A DNA stretch of 64,000 nucleotides from Prevotella sp. (GCA_023663025.1 JAMPIC010000001.1:306427-370426), one strand, 5' to 3'; numbered from the stretch's first letter, positions 39,268 to 48,740 are shown. Made by a program: numbers and translations. Notes: a model not told the origin generated them from the letters alone.

Positions 39268-41667
39268 ATGATGATTCCCGTTATTGCAAAGGACGAATTT
39301 GAAGAAAGACTGCGGAGAGTGCTCCAGACAGAGTACAGCGTTACCCCCGTGGACGCCTCCGATATGCAGATCTATAAGGCTCTTTCGGCTGTCGTTGTGG
39401 GTATCCTCCGCGAAAGACGGCGCAAGTTCCGCACGAAAAATCAGTCGGCCGGCAAAAAAGAGGTATACTACCTTTCAATGGAGTTCCTTATGGGACGTTC
39501 CCTGAAAACCAGCCTTTTCAACCTTAACATCAACGAAATGGTGGAGGATATCTTCAAGAAATGGGATATCAACCTGGACAGGATATACGAATACGAGCCG
39601 GACGCAGGTCTGGGAAACGGCGGTCTGGGCAGACTTGCTGCCTGCTATCTGGACGGTCTCGCCACCGACGGATACCCCGCTATGGGATACTCTATCCTCT
39701 ATGAGTTCGGTATCTTCAAGCAGAAGATCGAGGACGGCTGGCAGACGGAGCTTCCCGACAACTGGCTGCCCGGCGGCGAAAGCTGGCTGGTGCAGAAGTC
39801 CGACCGCAGCATCGACGTTCACTTCGAGGGCGATCTGACCGAATACTGGGACGACAAGTACCACCACATTTCCTACACGAACTATAACACCGTTAAGGCT
39901 GTGCCTTTCGATATGTACGTTCCCGGCTACGGCAACAAAGCTGTGTCCGTGCTCAGGCTCTGGCAGGCGAAAGCTCCCTCCTTCGACATGGCAATGTTCA
40001 ATCAGGGCGATTACACCAAGGCGCTCAGCCAGAACACCGTTGCGCAGGCTATCTCAAAGGTTCTGTACCCCAACGACAACCACCTTGAGGGAAAAAGCCT
40101 CCGTCTCCGTCAGCAGTACTTCATGTGCGCCGCTTCCGTGGGAGACATCGTTGACAGGCATATGCGGGTTTACGGAACTCTCGACAACCTCCACGAAAAG
40201 GTTGCCATTCACATAAACGACACCCACCCCACGCTGGCTATCCCCGAGCTTATGAGAATTTTGCTGGACGACTGCGGCTACAGCTGGGCTAAGTCATGGC
40301 ATATCGTTACCAATACCTTTGCCTACACCAACCACACCGTTCTCGCGGAAGCTCTCGAAAAGTGGGACGTCAACCTTGTAAAGCAGGTAATTCCCCGTAT
40401 TTTCTCCATTATCGTGGAGATCAACAACCGCTACTGCGCCGACCTTATGGAACGTTTGGACGACAGCGCAAAGGTCACGAGAATGTCCATTATCCAGAAC
40501 AATCAGATACACATGGCTTTGCTCTGCGTATGCGCTTCCCACAGCGTAAACGGCGTTTCAAAGCTGCACTCCGACATCATTAAGAAAGACGTTTTCAAGA
40601 ACGAGTACGCCGACACGCCCCACAAGTTCAAGAACGTCACCAACGGCATCGCTTACAGAAGATGGCTGCTCCAATCCAATCCGGGACTGACCTCCCTGCT
40701 CGAAAGCACTATCGGGGACGGCTTCAAGAAGAACGGCGCGGAGCTTATCAATTTCAACAAGTTTGAAAACGACGCGAACGTTATCAGCCGTCTTGCGGAG
40801 ATCAAAAAGGAAAACAAGGAGCGTTTCGCCAAGTATGTAAAGACCAATTTCGGTACGGTTCTGAATACCGACGGCATTTTCGACGTTCAGGTAAAGCGTC
40901 TCCACGAGTATAAGAGACAGCACCTTAACGTGCTCAACATTATCGCCGAGTACAACCGTCTGCTGGAAGATCCCGACGCGGATTTCGTTCCCAAAACCTA
41001 TATCTTCGCGGCAAAGGCAGCTCCCGGCTACTACCTTGCGAAGCAGATCATCAAGATGATCTGGGCGCTGAGCGAGGAGATCAAAAAGCACCCCAAGATC
41101 AGCAAGCAGCTCCAGGTGTTCTTCCTGGAGGACTACCGTGTGTCACTTTCCGAGCTGCTCATGCCCGCCGCCGAGGTTTCGGAGCAGATATCCCTCGCGG
41201 GCAAGGAGGCTTCGGGTACGGGCAATATGAAGCTCATGCTCAACGGCGCGCTCACGCTGGGAACTCTTGACGGCGCGAACATCGAGATAAAGGATCAGGT
41301 CGGCATCGACAACATCTTCATCTTCGGCATGACTGCGGACGAGGTGCTCGCAAAGCAGGCACAGGGATACCACCCCGAGGAGTACTGCGCCAACAACGAC
41401 GTTATCGACAAGGCGATCAACATGATGTACCACGGCATAAACGGCTGCACCTTTGAGGAAGTGGCGAACTCCCTGAAATTCAAAGACCCCTATATGGTTC
41501 TTGCGGATTTCGACGCGTATCAGTGTGCGCAGCAGTATGTTTCCGAGTGCTACAAAGACCCGTCTAAGTGGAACAAGATGTCCCTGCACAATATCGCGGG
41601 AGCGGGAATTTTCTCCGCCGACAGAGCGATCGAGGACTACGCAAGCGATATCTGGAAGCTTAAATAA
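39268..41667 (+). CDS. glgP: glycogen/starch alpha-glucan phosphorylase
   Basis: About 799 residues, family length. PLP-dependent enzyme that releases glucose-1-phosphate from alpha-1,4-glucan ends. Visible: YYLSMEFLMGRSL, YEPDAGLGNGGLGRLAACYL, GWQTELPDNWLPGG, AIHINDTHPTLAIPELMRIL, and the PLP site EASGTGNMKLMLNGALTLGT with Lys about 654, preceded by FLEDYRVSLSELLMPAAEVS. ATG 39268 (or 39271) is chosen because GGAGA precedes it; a TTG at 39256 overlaps that site. Partners functionally with the pullulanase at 9 kb, which removes branches. Confidence 0.96.
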   Translation: MMIPVIAKDEFEERLRRVLQTEYSVTPVDASDMQIYKALSAVVVGILRERRRKFRTKNQSAGKKEVYYLSMEFLMGRSLKTSLFNLNINEMVEDIFKKWDINLDRIYEYEPDAGLGNGGLGRLAACYLDGLATDGYPAMGYSILYEFGIFKQKIEDGWQTELPDNWLPGGESWLVQKSDRSIDVHFEGDLTEYWDDKYHHISYTNYNTVKAVPFDMYVPGYGNKAVSVLRLWQAKAPSFDMAMFNQGDYTKALSQNTVAQAISKVLYPNDNHLEGKSLRLRQQYFMCAASVGDIVDRHMRVYGTLDNLHEKVAIHINDTHPTLAIPELMRILLDDCGYSWAKSWHIVTNTFAYTNHTVLAEALEKWDVNLVKQVIPRIFSIIVEINNRYCADLMERLDDSAKVTRMSIIQNNQIHMALLCVCASHSVNGVSKLHSDIIKKDVFKNEYADTPHKFKNVTNGIAYRRWLLQSNPGLTSLLESTIGDGFKKNGAELINFNKFENDANVISRLAEIKKENKERFAKYVKTNFGTVLNTDGIFDVQVKRLHEYKRQHLNVLNIIAEYNRLLEDPDADFVPKTYIFAAKAAPGYYLAKQIIKMIWALSEEIKKHPKISKQLQVFFLEDYRVSLSELLMPAAEVSEQISLAGKEASGTGNMKLMLNGALTLGTLDGANIEIKDQVGIDNIFIFGMTADEVLAKQAQGYHPEEYCANNDVIDKAINMMYHGINGCTFEEVANSLKFKDPYMVLADFDAYQCAQQYVSECYKDPSKWNKMSLHNIAGAGIFSADRAIEDYASDIWKLK

Positions 41668-41670
41668 AGT

Positions 41671-41712
41671 AAAAATTTCCCGCGGTATTCACAGTGAATG
41701 CCGCGGGAATTT
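41671..41712. terminator. bidirectional terminator between glgP and tauE
   Basis: AAATTTCCCGCGG (41673-41685) faces CCGCGGGAATTT (41701-41712), with ATTCAC/GTGAAT extending the stem. The minus side continues into TTTTTAC; the plus side has a short T run. Confidence 0.82.
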
Positions 41713-41764
41713 CGGTATGTATAAAAGGTATAAGCCGCTGATTAGCGCAAAGAATTATTTTTCC

Positions 41765-42538
41765 TTATAAAATATACTCTGTAAAAATCATTACAACGCC
41801 CAGCACCAGAAGAACGGTTCCCACCGCCCTGTTGAGAGTTTTCGGAGAAGCCTTGTTTGCGAATTTGGAAGCGATAGCCGCTCCCGCAAGCGTGAATATA
41901 ACGCACATTATCAAAATAAAGATATCGGGTACCGCGCCGTCTATAACAAAGTGTGAAACAGCTCCCGTAAAGGCGGTAAAGCTCATGATAAAGACGCTTG
42001 TTCCCACTGCGGTTTTAAGCTCGTAGCCCAGCACGCTTGTCAGCACGAACAGCATCATCATTCCTCCGCCCGCGCCCACGAAGCCGCAGATAAAGCCGAT
42101 CATCATTCCGCATATTACCGACTGCACGGCAGCGGTTTTTTTGTCCTTTTTCATCATCTTGCTCTCGGTTGCCGTAACGGGCTTGACGATAAACCTTACG
42201 CCCAGCAGAGTGGTCATCACCACGGAAAAGCCGCCTATTGCCGTCCCGGGAAGAAGCGAGGCAACGAAGCTCCCGACGAGAGTGAAGCACAGAACGGATA
42301 CCATCATTATCACGCCGTTGCGGATATCCAGATTTTTGTTCTTGCCGTATGTGTACGCCGAAGCGGCGGAGGCGAGAACGTCCGAAGCGAGAGCTATTCC
42401 CACAGCCTGATACGGCTCGACGTCCAGAAAGGTTATGAGCATGGGGGATATGACCGCCGCCGCAGACAGTCCCGCTATTCCCGTACCCAGTCCCGCTCCC
42501 AGTCCCGCGATGAGGGCGACGATTATTTTAATCGGCAT
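41765..42538 (-). CDS. TauE/SafE-family membrane exporter
   Basis: 257 residues with about eight membrane segments, family size. It has the internal repeat typical of the family: LGAGLGTGIAGLSAAAVISPM with LDVEPYQAVGIALASDV in the first half, and CGFVGAGGGMMMLFVLTSVLGYELKTAVGTSVFIM in the second (GFVGxGGG). Proteins of this family export or import sulfite, sulfoacetate or other organosulfur anions; substrate unknown. GGAGAAC precedes ATG 42538, and the start overlaps the end of maf by 11 bases. Confidence 0.9.
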   Translation of the reverse strand: MPIKIIVALIAGLGAGLGTGIAGLSAAAVISPMLITFLDVEPYQAVGIALASDVLASAASAYTYGKNKNLDIRNGVIMMVSVLCFTLVGSFVASLLPGTAIGGFSVVMTTLLGVRFIVKPVTATESKMMKKDKKTAAVQSVICGMMIGFICGFVGAGGGMMMLFVLTSVLGYELKTAVGTSVFIMSFTAFTGAVSHFVIDGAVPDIFILIMCVIFTLAGAAIASKFANKASPKTLNRAVGTVLLVLGVVMIFTEYIL

Positions 42539-43109
42539 TTTGCGGTTCTCCTTTCGTCATAAAATCGGACAGCTCCCGCTTCAGTCTTGCGGCGGGAAGT
42601 CCCATTACCGTAAAAAAGTCCCCCTCTATGCCCTTTATGAGCACGCAGCCCTCGCCCTGTATGCCGTAAGCTCCCGCCTTGTCCATAGGGTCGCCCGTGG
42701 CGATATAGCCGTATATTTCCCTGTCGGACAGGGGGTAAAATTCCACACGGGTGGATTCCGAAAAGCTTTTCTTTTTATCTCCCCGGGAAATGCACACGCC
42801 CGTAACGACGGTGTGGATTTTCCCCGACAGCTTTTTCAGCATTCTGTACGCGTCCGCTTCGTCAACAGGCTTGCCGAGGATGTCCCCGTCCGCCAGAACC
42901 ACCGTGTCGCTGCCTATGACAACGCTTTCGGGATACAGCGCGGAGATATGCTCAGCCTTTCTGACGGCGAGGAATTCCGCGCTTTTTTCTGCGGGGAAGC
43001 TGTCGGGCAGGGTCTCGTCAACGTCCGCGGGTATAACCTCGAATTGGGGGACGATATAGCTTAGCAGCTCCTTTCGTCTCGGGGAAGCCGAGGCAAGGAT
43101 CACTTTCAT
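42528..43109 (-). CDS. maf: Maf-family nucleoside triphosphate pyrophosphatase
   Basis: 193 residues. It starts MKVILASASPRRKELLSYI, the Maf signature, with VIGSDTVVLADGDILGKPVDEADA and the catalytic aspartate in the SDTVV strand, then FYPLSDREIYGYIATGDPMDKAGAYGIQG. Maf proteins hydrolyse modified or canonical pyrimidine NTPs and affect septum formation. Coupled to the TauE gene by an 11-base overlap. The gene start is close to the palindromic repeat at 43215-43313. Confidence 0.95.
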   Translation of the reverse strand: MKVILASASPRRKELLSYIVPQFEVIPADVDETLPDSFPAEKSAEFLAVRKAEHISALYPESVVIGSDTVVLADGDILGKPVDEADAYRMLKKLSGKIHTVVTGVCISRGDKKKSFSESTRVEFYPLSDREIYGYIATGDPMDKAGAYGIQGEGCVLIKGIEGDFFTVMGLPAARLKRELSDFMTKGEPQNAD

Positions 43110-43214
43110 TTTATCAGCTCGTTTCTTTTACGCGATGTTTAATACGATAATTATAACACTTTTCGGAAAAATATGCAAGAGTAAAAAACAAACCGTCCAA
43201 AAGCAAGCGGTAAT

Positions 43215-43313
43215 GTAAATTGTTGTTTAGCGCAAAACAAAACGACAGCGCATTGCGCGGCGAAGCCGCGCGGGACGCTGACGTTTTGTTTGTGCGCTAA
43301 ACAACAATTTATA
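43215..43313. repeat. large palindromic intergenic element with AACAACAATTTA ends
   Basis: The left arm GTAAATTGTTGTTTAGCGC...AAACG-CAGCG (43215-43250) is inverted in the right arm CGCTGACGTTTTGTTTGTGCGCTAAACAACAATTTA (about 43277-43312). The centre is a second palindrome, GCGCGGCGAAGCCGCGC. The right arm plus a CGGCTTCGCCG hairpin is also present at 0.14-0.20 kb. It lies between maf and the SDR gene, and may serve as a terminator or be a non-autonomous mobile repeat. Confidence 0.75.
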
Positions 43314-43331
43314 CTTCCGCGAAAATCAAAG

Positions 43332-44084
43332 TCAGCCCTTTCTTGACTGAACAAGTCTTGCCGCCGCTGCGGCAAATGAATCCGGAATAAGCTTTGAAAC
43401 GGCAACTGCCGCTTTTACCGTCATTGTGGGGAAAATAAGCGTCTTTCGGGCAAACATTCCCTCAACGGCGCATTTTGCCGCGTATTCGCTCGATATCCCT
43501 CTCAGCGCAAATTTTACTCCCGCCGTATCGTTGAACCGTGTATCCACCGGTCCGGGACAGAACGCTCCGATATAAACTCCGCTGTGCTGACAGCGAAGCT
43601 CTTCATGTATAGCTTCGGTAAGCTTTACAACATAGTTCTTGCTCGCGTAATAGGTCGCCATAAGAGGTCCGGGCAAAAATCCCGCTATAGAAGCGACGTT
43701 GAGGATATAGCCTTTGTCCCTTGCGGAAAAATCCTTGAGAAACAGCTTTGTGAGAATGTGTACGGCACTGATGTTCACGTCGATCATTTCAAGCTCTTTG
43801 TCCAGCTCGGTAACGGAAAATTTTCCGTACAGACCGAACCCCGCGTTGTTTACAAGGATATCCACACCGTAAGCCGACGCTTCCCTGTACAGCCGAACGC
43901 ACTCCTCGCGCCGGGAAATATCCGCCGCGATTACCTTTACCCGTCTTTCGCCTATCTCCTGCCTGAGCGTCTCCAGCCGCGCTTCGTCCCTGCCTGTGAT
44001 TATAAGTCTTATGCCCATTTCGCCCAATCTGCGGGCAATGTCTCTTCCGATCCCGGAACTTGCTCCTGTTACCAAAGCTGTCAT
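43332..44084 (-). CDS. short-chain dehydrogenase/reductase
   Basis: 250 residues, classical SDR. NAD(P) site TALVTGASSGIGRDIARRLG; GRDE after the second strand suggests NADPH; LVNNAGFGLYGKF; the catalytic Ser in LNVASIAGFLPGP and the YYASKNYV motif (Tyr-x3-Lys). The C-terminus has a hydrophobic end typical of DltE-like SDRs. Substrate unknown. Last gene of the four-gene minus-strand operon, two bases after the transglutaminase gene, ribosome site CGGAGGG inside that gene's end. Confidence 0.9.
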   Translation of the reverse strand: MTALVTGASSGIGRDIARRLGEMGIRLIITGRDEARLETLRQEIGERRVKVIAADISRREECVRLYREASAYGVDILVNNAGFGLYGKFSVTELDKELEMIDVNISAVHILTKLFLKDFSARDKGYILNVASIAGFLPGPLMATYYASKNYVVKLTEAIHEELRCQHSGVYIGAFCPGPVDTRFNDTAGVKFALRGISSEYAAKCAVEGMFARKTLIFPTMTVKAAVAVSKLIPDSFAAAAARLVQSRKG

Positions 44085-44086
44085 TG

Positions 44087-46408
44087 TCAGCCCTCCGTTT
44101 TATTAATTTTTTGGGGGAATTTTTTCCGCTTTTTGCCGAGTTTGCGCATTGCCTTTGCCTGTGTTTTATAGCATTCGTACGCTCCCTCAAATGTTTCTCT
44201 GCCGATCTCCTTGCCGCCGTAGCAGACCTGCGTAAAAGGCTTTGTCAGCGGCTCAAGGCTCTGACCTGTCTTTTCGTCCGCGATACGCTCCATCTGCTCC
44301 GGAGTAAACGCTCTGCAGCTTTCTTTAAAGCTGTTCTCCGCGTTCCTGACGTGCCTGTTATAGAGCATGATAACGCCCTTTCCGCAGCCTGCGTGTTTCG
44401 CTCTTGCTCTGAATATGCCCTCGGCTATCTTGGGAGAAAACAATATCAAAAGTATGAACACGCCGAAACCGGCAATGAATACAGCCGCTGTAAGAGCAGC
44501 CGCGGTGTAGTCGGTTGCACCGTCCTCCGAGGTTCTGTTTCCTCCCCTGCCAAGATAATTTGAGGGAGTGGGTTCAAAACGCGTCCATCCTGCCATGGGA
44601 ATGTATACTTCCGGGTAAGCGTGAGCGTTATCGCTGTAGATAAAGTATGTACCTGCGGTATCGGCTGACGGCTGGGGAACAAAGCCTTCCGCGTATCTTG
44701 CCGTAAGTCCCGCCGCCCTTGCAAGCAGCACATAAGCGCGTGCAAAGTCGGAGCATATTCCCGTCCTGCTTTCAAACACGAAATATTCGGGAGTGTCGCT
44801 GTCTTCGGGAGGCTCAAAGGAAAGGTCGTAAAGAAAGCTTCCGTCCGTGAAAAAATTTTCGATTGCCTGAGCTTTTTGGCAGTCGTATTCAAGTCCTGCC
44901 GTCAGTTCTTCAGCAAGGGCTTTAAGCTCGGGCGAAATCTCCGTATCGAAGCTTTCGCGGTACGCCGACGCGCTTATGCTCTCGGCAAAAAAGCGGTCCA
45001 GAACCGCGCTTTCCTCCGAACCTGCTTCTGATTCCAACCAAAGGTCGAAAAGAAAATCATGCCAATCGTCGGCGCTTATATTGCACAGACCGCTCTTTAT
45101 GAGCGATTTCTGCGTATTTTCGCTGTAGTACCTTACCGTATAGGAAACGTTCGGAGAAAGCAGAGGCATATTGGTAAAAACCTCTCCCTCATCGGAACGC
45201 GCCGTCCACATAACTCCGCGCTCGGAAATACTTATATCCATCGTCCTGAGCGGGGCGGGAAGATACACAGCCGGGAAATTCTGCGCGTAAACAACGCTGT
45301 ACTGCTGCCTGTCCCGGAACGCGCCGCCGTCCGCAAGTCCGATCAGCTTTTCCGCCCAAGGATACCTGTTCAGCAGGATATCCTCTTCGCCGTAAGAATA
45401 TTCCTCGGCGTCAGCGCTGTTCTTGCCGATGACGGTTCCGGCTGCGGAGACAAGCTTTTCGAGATCCATCAGCTGCGCGTCCTCTTCCCAATCCTTGCTG
45501 CCGCTGATCTCACTGTAACCGTTCCACAGTCCCGCCGCGCTGTCATATTCGTTGAAAACCTGCGTTTTCATATAGGTTGGCTCGGAGGAACTCATAATAT
45601 ACAGCAGCACGCTTTCACTTTTGAGGAACTCGTCGGTTTGTCCCGAGGTTTCCTTGTATTCTCCTTGATACTCGGTCTCGCCGCTGCCGCCGAAGCTGAA
45701 CATACTTACCATCGCGTCAAATTTATCGTAGTACGGCGTTACCGACGGCTTAGGCACGAGCAGGGCAAGCATTACCGCCGCCAGAGCAAAATCTGTATAG
45801 ACAGTCAGCGCGGAACCCGCCGTTCCTTCCGACGAAGAACCTGCGAGAAATTTTTTGTGTCCGTCGGCAATAAAAAAGACAAGATCTATCGACGCGGCGG
45901 TCGCCGCGTAAGCGTAGGGAAGCTGCACAGCCGCCTTCACCGCAAGCGCAAAGGGTATCAGCGATACCAGCGTCAGCATTGAGGAACGGTAAATTATCCG
46001 CGTAAAATAATAAAGCGCCGACGTAAGAAAGAATACGATCAGCGGCGTAAAAGTCAGCATAAAGCTCACTCTTGTTTCCTCCGCCTGTGCGCCCGAGAAA
46101 AACCATCTTATAAACGCAAATCTGTCCTGCCATGATCTGCCTATAAACAGAGAAGGCACAATAACGCACAAAGCAATAAGGATACCGAAATAAAGCGAGC
46201 CTCCGAATTTTTTTTTCCGAAGCTTCCCGAAAAGCCATATCAACCCCGCTGCCGCAGCCGAGCCTGCCGCCGTATAGAGATTTATCACGCTGTCGGTATA
46301 AATGTACAGCGCAGCGGATATCGACACGGCGCACAGAAGCCATAAAAGAAAGACCGCACCGTATTTATTCAGTATGCGCAGTATCTTTCCCGCCGACGTT
46401 CCGTTCAT
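44087..46408 (-). CDS. membrane protein with extracytoplasmic transglutaminase-like domain
   Basis: 773 residues. The N-terminal 210 residues hold about six membrane helices; a large extracytoplasmic part follows, with a transglutaminase-like core near 540-630: FVFESRTGICSDFARAYVLL (catalytic Cys), ARYAEGFVPQPSADT, and NAHAYPEVYIPMAGWTRFEPTP (catalytic His and Asp-like strand). A final membrane helix (LTAAVFIAGFGVFILLILF) leads to a basic cytoplasmic tail. Related proteins are called TgpA-like or DUF3488/DUF4129-type; they may act as cysteine peptidases or crosslinking enzymes on the surface. Its start codon overlaps the LRR gene stop (TGATG), so the two are coupled. Confidence 0.85.
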   Translation of the reverse strand: MNGTSAGKILRILNKYGAVFLLWLLCAVSISAALYIYTDSVINLYTAAGSAAAAGLIWLFGKLRKKKFGGSLYFGILIALCVIVPSLFIGRSWQDRFAFIRWFFSGAQAEETRVSFMLTFTPLIVFFLTSALYYFTRIIYRSSMLTLVSLIPFALAVKAAVQLPYAYAATAASIDLVFFIADGHKKFLAGSSSEGTAGSALTVYTDFALAAVMLALLVPKPSVTPYYDKFDAMVSMFSFGGSGETEYQGEYKETSGQTDEFLKSESVLLYIMSSSEPTYMKTQVFNEYDSAAGLWNGYSEISGSKDWEEDAQLMDLEKLVSAAGTVIGKNSADAEEYSYGEEDILLNRYPWAEKLIGLADGGAFRDRQQYSVVYAQNFPAVYLPAPLRTMDISISERGVMWTARSDEGEVFTNMPLLSPNVSYTVRYYSENTQKSLIKSGLCNISADDWHDFLFDLWLESEAGSEESAVLDRFFAESISASAYRESFDTEISPELKALAEELTAGLEYDCQKAQAIENFFTDGSFLYDLSFEPPEDSDTPEYFVFESRTGICSDFARAYVLLARAAGLTARYAEGFVPQPSADTAGTYFIYSDNAHAYPEVYIPMAGWTRFEPTPSNYLGRGGNRTSEDGATDYTAAALTAAVFIAGFGVFILLILFSPKIAEGIFRARAKHAGCGKGVIMLYNRHVRNAENSFKESCRAFTPEQMERIADEKTGQSLEPLTKPFTQVCYGGKEIGRETFEGAYECYKTQAKAMRKLGKKRKKFPQKINKTEG

Positions 46409-47559
46409 CAGCTTTTACCGCCTTTTTTCGTCATGACCAGAACCGTTGCGAGAACGGCGATGATTGCCGCCATAATTACAATAACTATTACAACGCCCAC
46501 GCTGAGACCGTTCTGCTGAGCCGTCTGAGCCTGAACGGGAGCGGCGGCTTCCGTTGTTTCGGCATTGGCGGTTCCGTCAGTCCCGGAGCTCTCTTCGTCC
46601 GCGGGAGTTTCCGAAGATACGGACGTTTCCGCAGGTTCTGTCTCGTAGGTCTCGCTGTTCTCGGCGGACACCTCCGCTTTTAGGGAGTATTCCCCCGTAA
46701 GGTCTGCGGTCACGGTAATGTTGTTCTGCTTCCAGCTTTCCTCATAGCTTTCCGCCGAATCCTCATAGCAGTGAATAACCGCGCTCACGTTGCGGAAAAC
46801 GTCGCTGTCCAGCGCGGGAGCTGTTTCACCGTATGCGTAAATATCTTTAAGATTATTGCAGTCCGCGAAAACGCTGCCGCCGATTTTCTTAACGTCCGGA
46901 CCTATGGAAATGCTCCCGAAGCCGCACTTGCTGAAAGTATTGGGGTACAGCTCCGATATTCCCGCGGGGATAACAAACTCGGTTATCGCCTTGCAGTCCT
47001 GAAACGCGCCCTCGCCTATGTAGGTCACAGCTGCCGACACGGGGACTTCCTCCAAAGCCTCGCAGGAAGCGAAAGCGTAGTCGCCGATTTTTGTGACCGT
47101 GGACGGCATAAGAACTTTCACAAGCTTTCTGTTGCCCGAAAAAGCGTTTTTGCCGATCTCGGACGTGTTTTTCGGCAGGGTCAGCACCGTTAGCTGATTG
47201 CGGGAGGACAGGGCGTTCTCGGGAATTATCCCGTCCTCGGTCTCCGTACCCGCAAGCTCGATTATCTCCAGATTGGGGATAGCCGTAAGCGCACTGTAGT
47301 CCGCCGCGTTAAGTGTGCCCGACAGAACGGCGATATTCTTTATAAAGTTGTAGTCAGTGCCATTGGCAGCCTCGCTTATGGCGTCCGCAAGCTTTCCCGT
47401 CTCAAAGGACTGCACCGTAACGTTTTCCGCGCCGTCCTCCGCTCTCACGGGGAGAGCCATTATCACGATACCCAGAAACAGCGCGATCGCCACGACAAAT
47501 ACCAGTATTCTCAGCGCGACGGGTTTTTTCTTGTTTTTGTTGTATGTAAATTTTGCCAT
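46408..47559 (-). CDS. BspA-type leucine-rich repeat membrane protein
   Basis: 383 residues. A basic start (YNKNKKKP) is followed by a membrane segment (LRILVFVVAIALFLGIVIM), then about seven LRR_5 repeats of the BspA/Treponema type between 90 and 270 (IGKNAFSGNRKLVKVLMPST, IGDYAFASCEALEEVPVSAA, IGEGAFQDCKAITEFVIPAG, IGGSVFADCNNLKDIYAYG). A Ser/Thr/Glu linker and a second membrane segment (VGVVIVIVIMAAIIAVLATV) close it with KKGGKS. The repeats face outward, suiting protein binding. AAAGGAG ahead of ATG. Directly coupled to the transglutaminase gene, whose substrate it might hold (inference). Confidence 0.88.
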   Translation of the reverse strand: MAKFTYNKNKKKPVALRILVFVVAIALFLGIVIMALPVRAEDGAENVTVQSFETGKLADAISEAANGTDYNFIKNIAVLSGTLNAADYSALTAIPNLEIIELAGTETEDGIIPENALSSRNQLTVLTLPKNTSEIGKNAFSGNRKLVKVLMPSTVTKIGDYAFASCEALEEVPVSAAVTYIGEGAFQDCKAITEFVIPAGISELYPNTFSKCGFGSISIGPDVKKIGGSVFADCNNLKDIYAYGETAPALDSDVFRNVSAVIHCYEDSAESYEESWKQNNITVTADLTGEYSLKAEVSAENSETYETEPAETSVSSETPADEESSGTDGTANAETTEAAAPVQAQTAQQNGLSVGVVIVIVIMAAIIAVLATVLVMTKKGGKS

Positions 47560-47572
47560 AGTAACTCCTTTC

Positions 47573-48478
47573 TCAATGCGCCGCGCTTACCGCGCCTCCG
47601 CTTACGGTATCCGTGTTTTCTTCAGGCGGTACGGACGGTCGTTCCGTACTGCGGCTGTCCTCGTCTCTGCCGACGGAGAAACGTCCCGCCACCTGTATTT
47701 CCTGCGGAGTGAACAGCAGCACGTCCGTGGTAAGCGGATTTTTGGCTTTTCTGTACTCGCTGAGAATGGCAGTTCCCAATCCTTCGAGAATGTTGTTGGT
47801 AATATTTTTCAGCACCAGCAGATTTTCCCTCGACGGGGCGACTACCAAAAATTTCGCTCCCAGCTTTTCGTACACGGTCGGTCTGAACTCATTGCACATT
47901 ATCAGCGAGCTGCAAAAGGCAGGCGCGGATATTTTTATTTCCAGAGCCTTTATGTCCTTGCCGAGGGACTCCTCGTTGATCTCGGCTTTTGAGAGTATCC
48001 TGCACATATTTCTGTCCGCCACGGAGAAGATCACCTCGCGGGGAACTCCCCATCTTTTCAGGGTATCCTCGTCAAGGAAATGTATTATTTCGTCGTCGGG
48101 GGTGTAGACGGCAACTTTTTTAAGTCCCTCCACGAAGTCCGCGCATATCATATCCGCCGTAACGTCTTTTTCGCGCATCATAAGCAGGCGCAGGAACTCC
48201 TGTCCGTTGGTAAAGGACACCATTCTGCCCTTTGTCAGGCAGTCGTGCTCAAGACGGTTTATCAGCCTGTCAAGCTCCTCATCGGAGCGGCTTTGTTCGT
48301 ATGCCGCCCGAGCCTCGCTAACGTCCACGGTAAACACCACTGTGCCGTTGGACACTTCGTATTTATTGTCGTCCGGTTTTGAGACGACAGTGAACTGCCG
48401 GCGCTTCAGTGCGTTCCTGAAGCCGGCTTCAAACTTATCGCGGCGGAAGATCCCGCCGAATTTTTCCGCAAGCTTCAT
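47573..48478 (-). CDS. DUF1444 (YtpQ)-like cytoplasmic protein
   Basis: 301 residues from ATG 48478 with AAAGGAG 9 bases upstream (the frame to 48505 overlaps it). No signal or membrane helix. The build fits YtpQ-type DUF1444 proteins: an N-terminal strand-helix region (FTVVSKPDDNKYEVSNGTVV), AVYTPDDEIIHFLDEDTLKRW, FLVVAPSRENLLVLKNITNN and a disordered Ser/Glu-rich tail. The match is by pattern and only moderate. Biochemical role unknown. First gene of the operon leading into the LRR, transglutaminase and SDR genes (13-base gap). Confidence 0.65.
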   Translation of the reverse strand: MKLAEKFGGIFRRDKFEAGFRNALKRRQFTVVSKPDDNKYEVSNGTVVFTVDVSEARAAYEQSRSDEELDRLINRLEHDCLTKGRMVSFTNGQEFLRLLMMREKDVTADMICADFVEGLKKVAVYTPDDEIIHFLDEDTLKRWGVPREVIFSVADRNMCRILSKAEINEESLGKDIKALEIKISAPAFCSSLIMCNEFRPTVYEKLGAKFLVVAPSRENLLVLKNITNNILEGLGTAILSEYRKAKNPLTTDVLLFTPQEIQVAGRFSVGRDEDSRSTERPSVPPEENTDTVSGGAVSAAH

Positions 48479-48641
48479 AAGCCGCGATTCTCCTTTCGGT
48501 AACACTTACATATAACAAGTATAGCATATTTTAAAGTATTTGTACACAGGTTTTGAAAAAAATTTGCGGATATTTTCTAAAACGGGTATTCATGTAAGTT
48601 GCTGTTGTATGTCCGCACACTCCCGTTTCGCTGCTCCGATA

Positions 48642-48670
48642 TTGACAAACCGCATAAAAAGAGTTATACT
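48642..48670 (+). promoter_or_regulatory. promoter of the beta-mannosidase gene
   Basis: TTGACA (48642-48647), 17 bp, TATACT (48665-48670). Confidence 0.88.
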
Positions 48671-48740
48671 TATTATTAAGATATTATTACGGCATTGTTG
48701 CACAAAATGTTTTGCACAGCTTTGAGAAAGGAGCTTTTCT

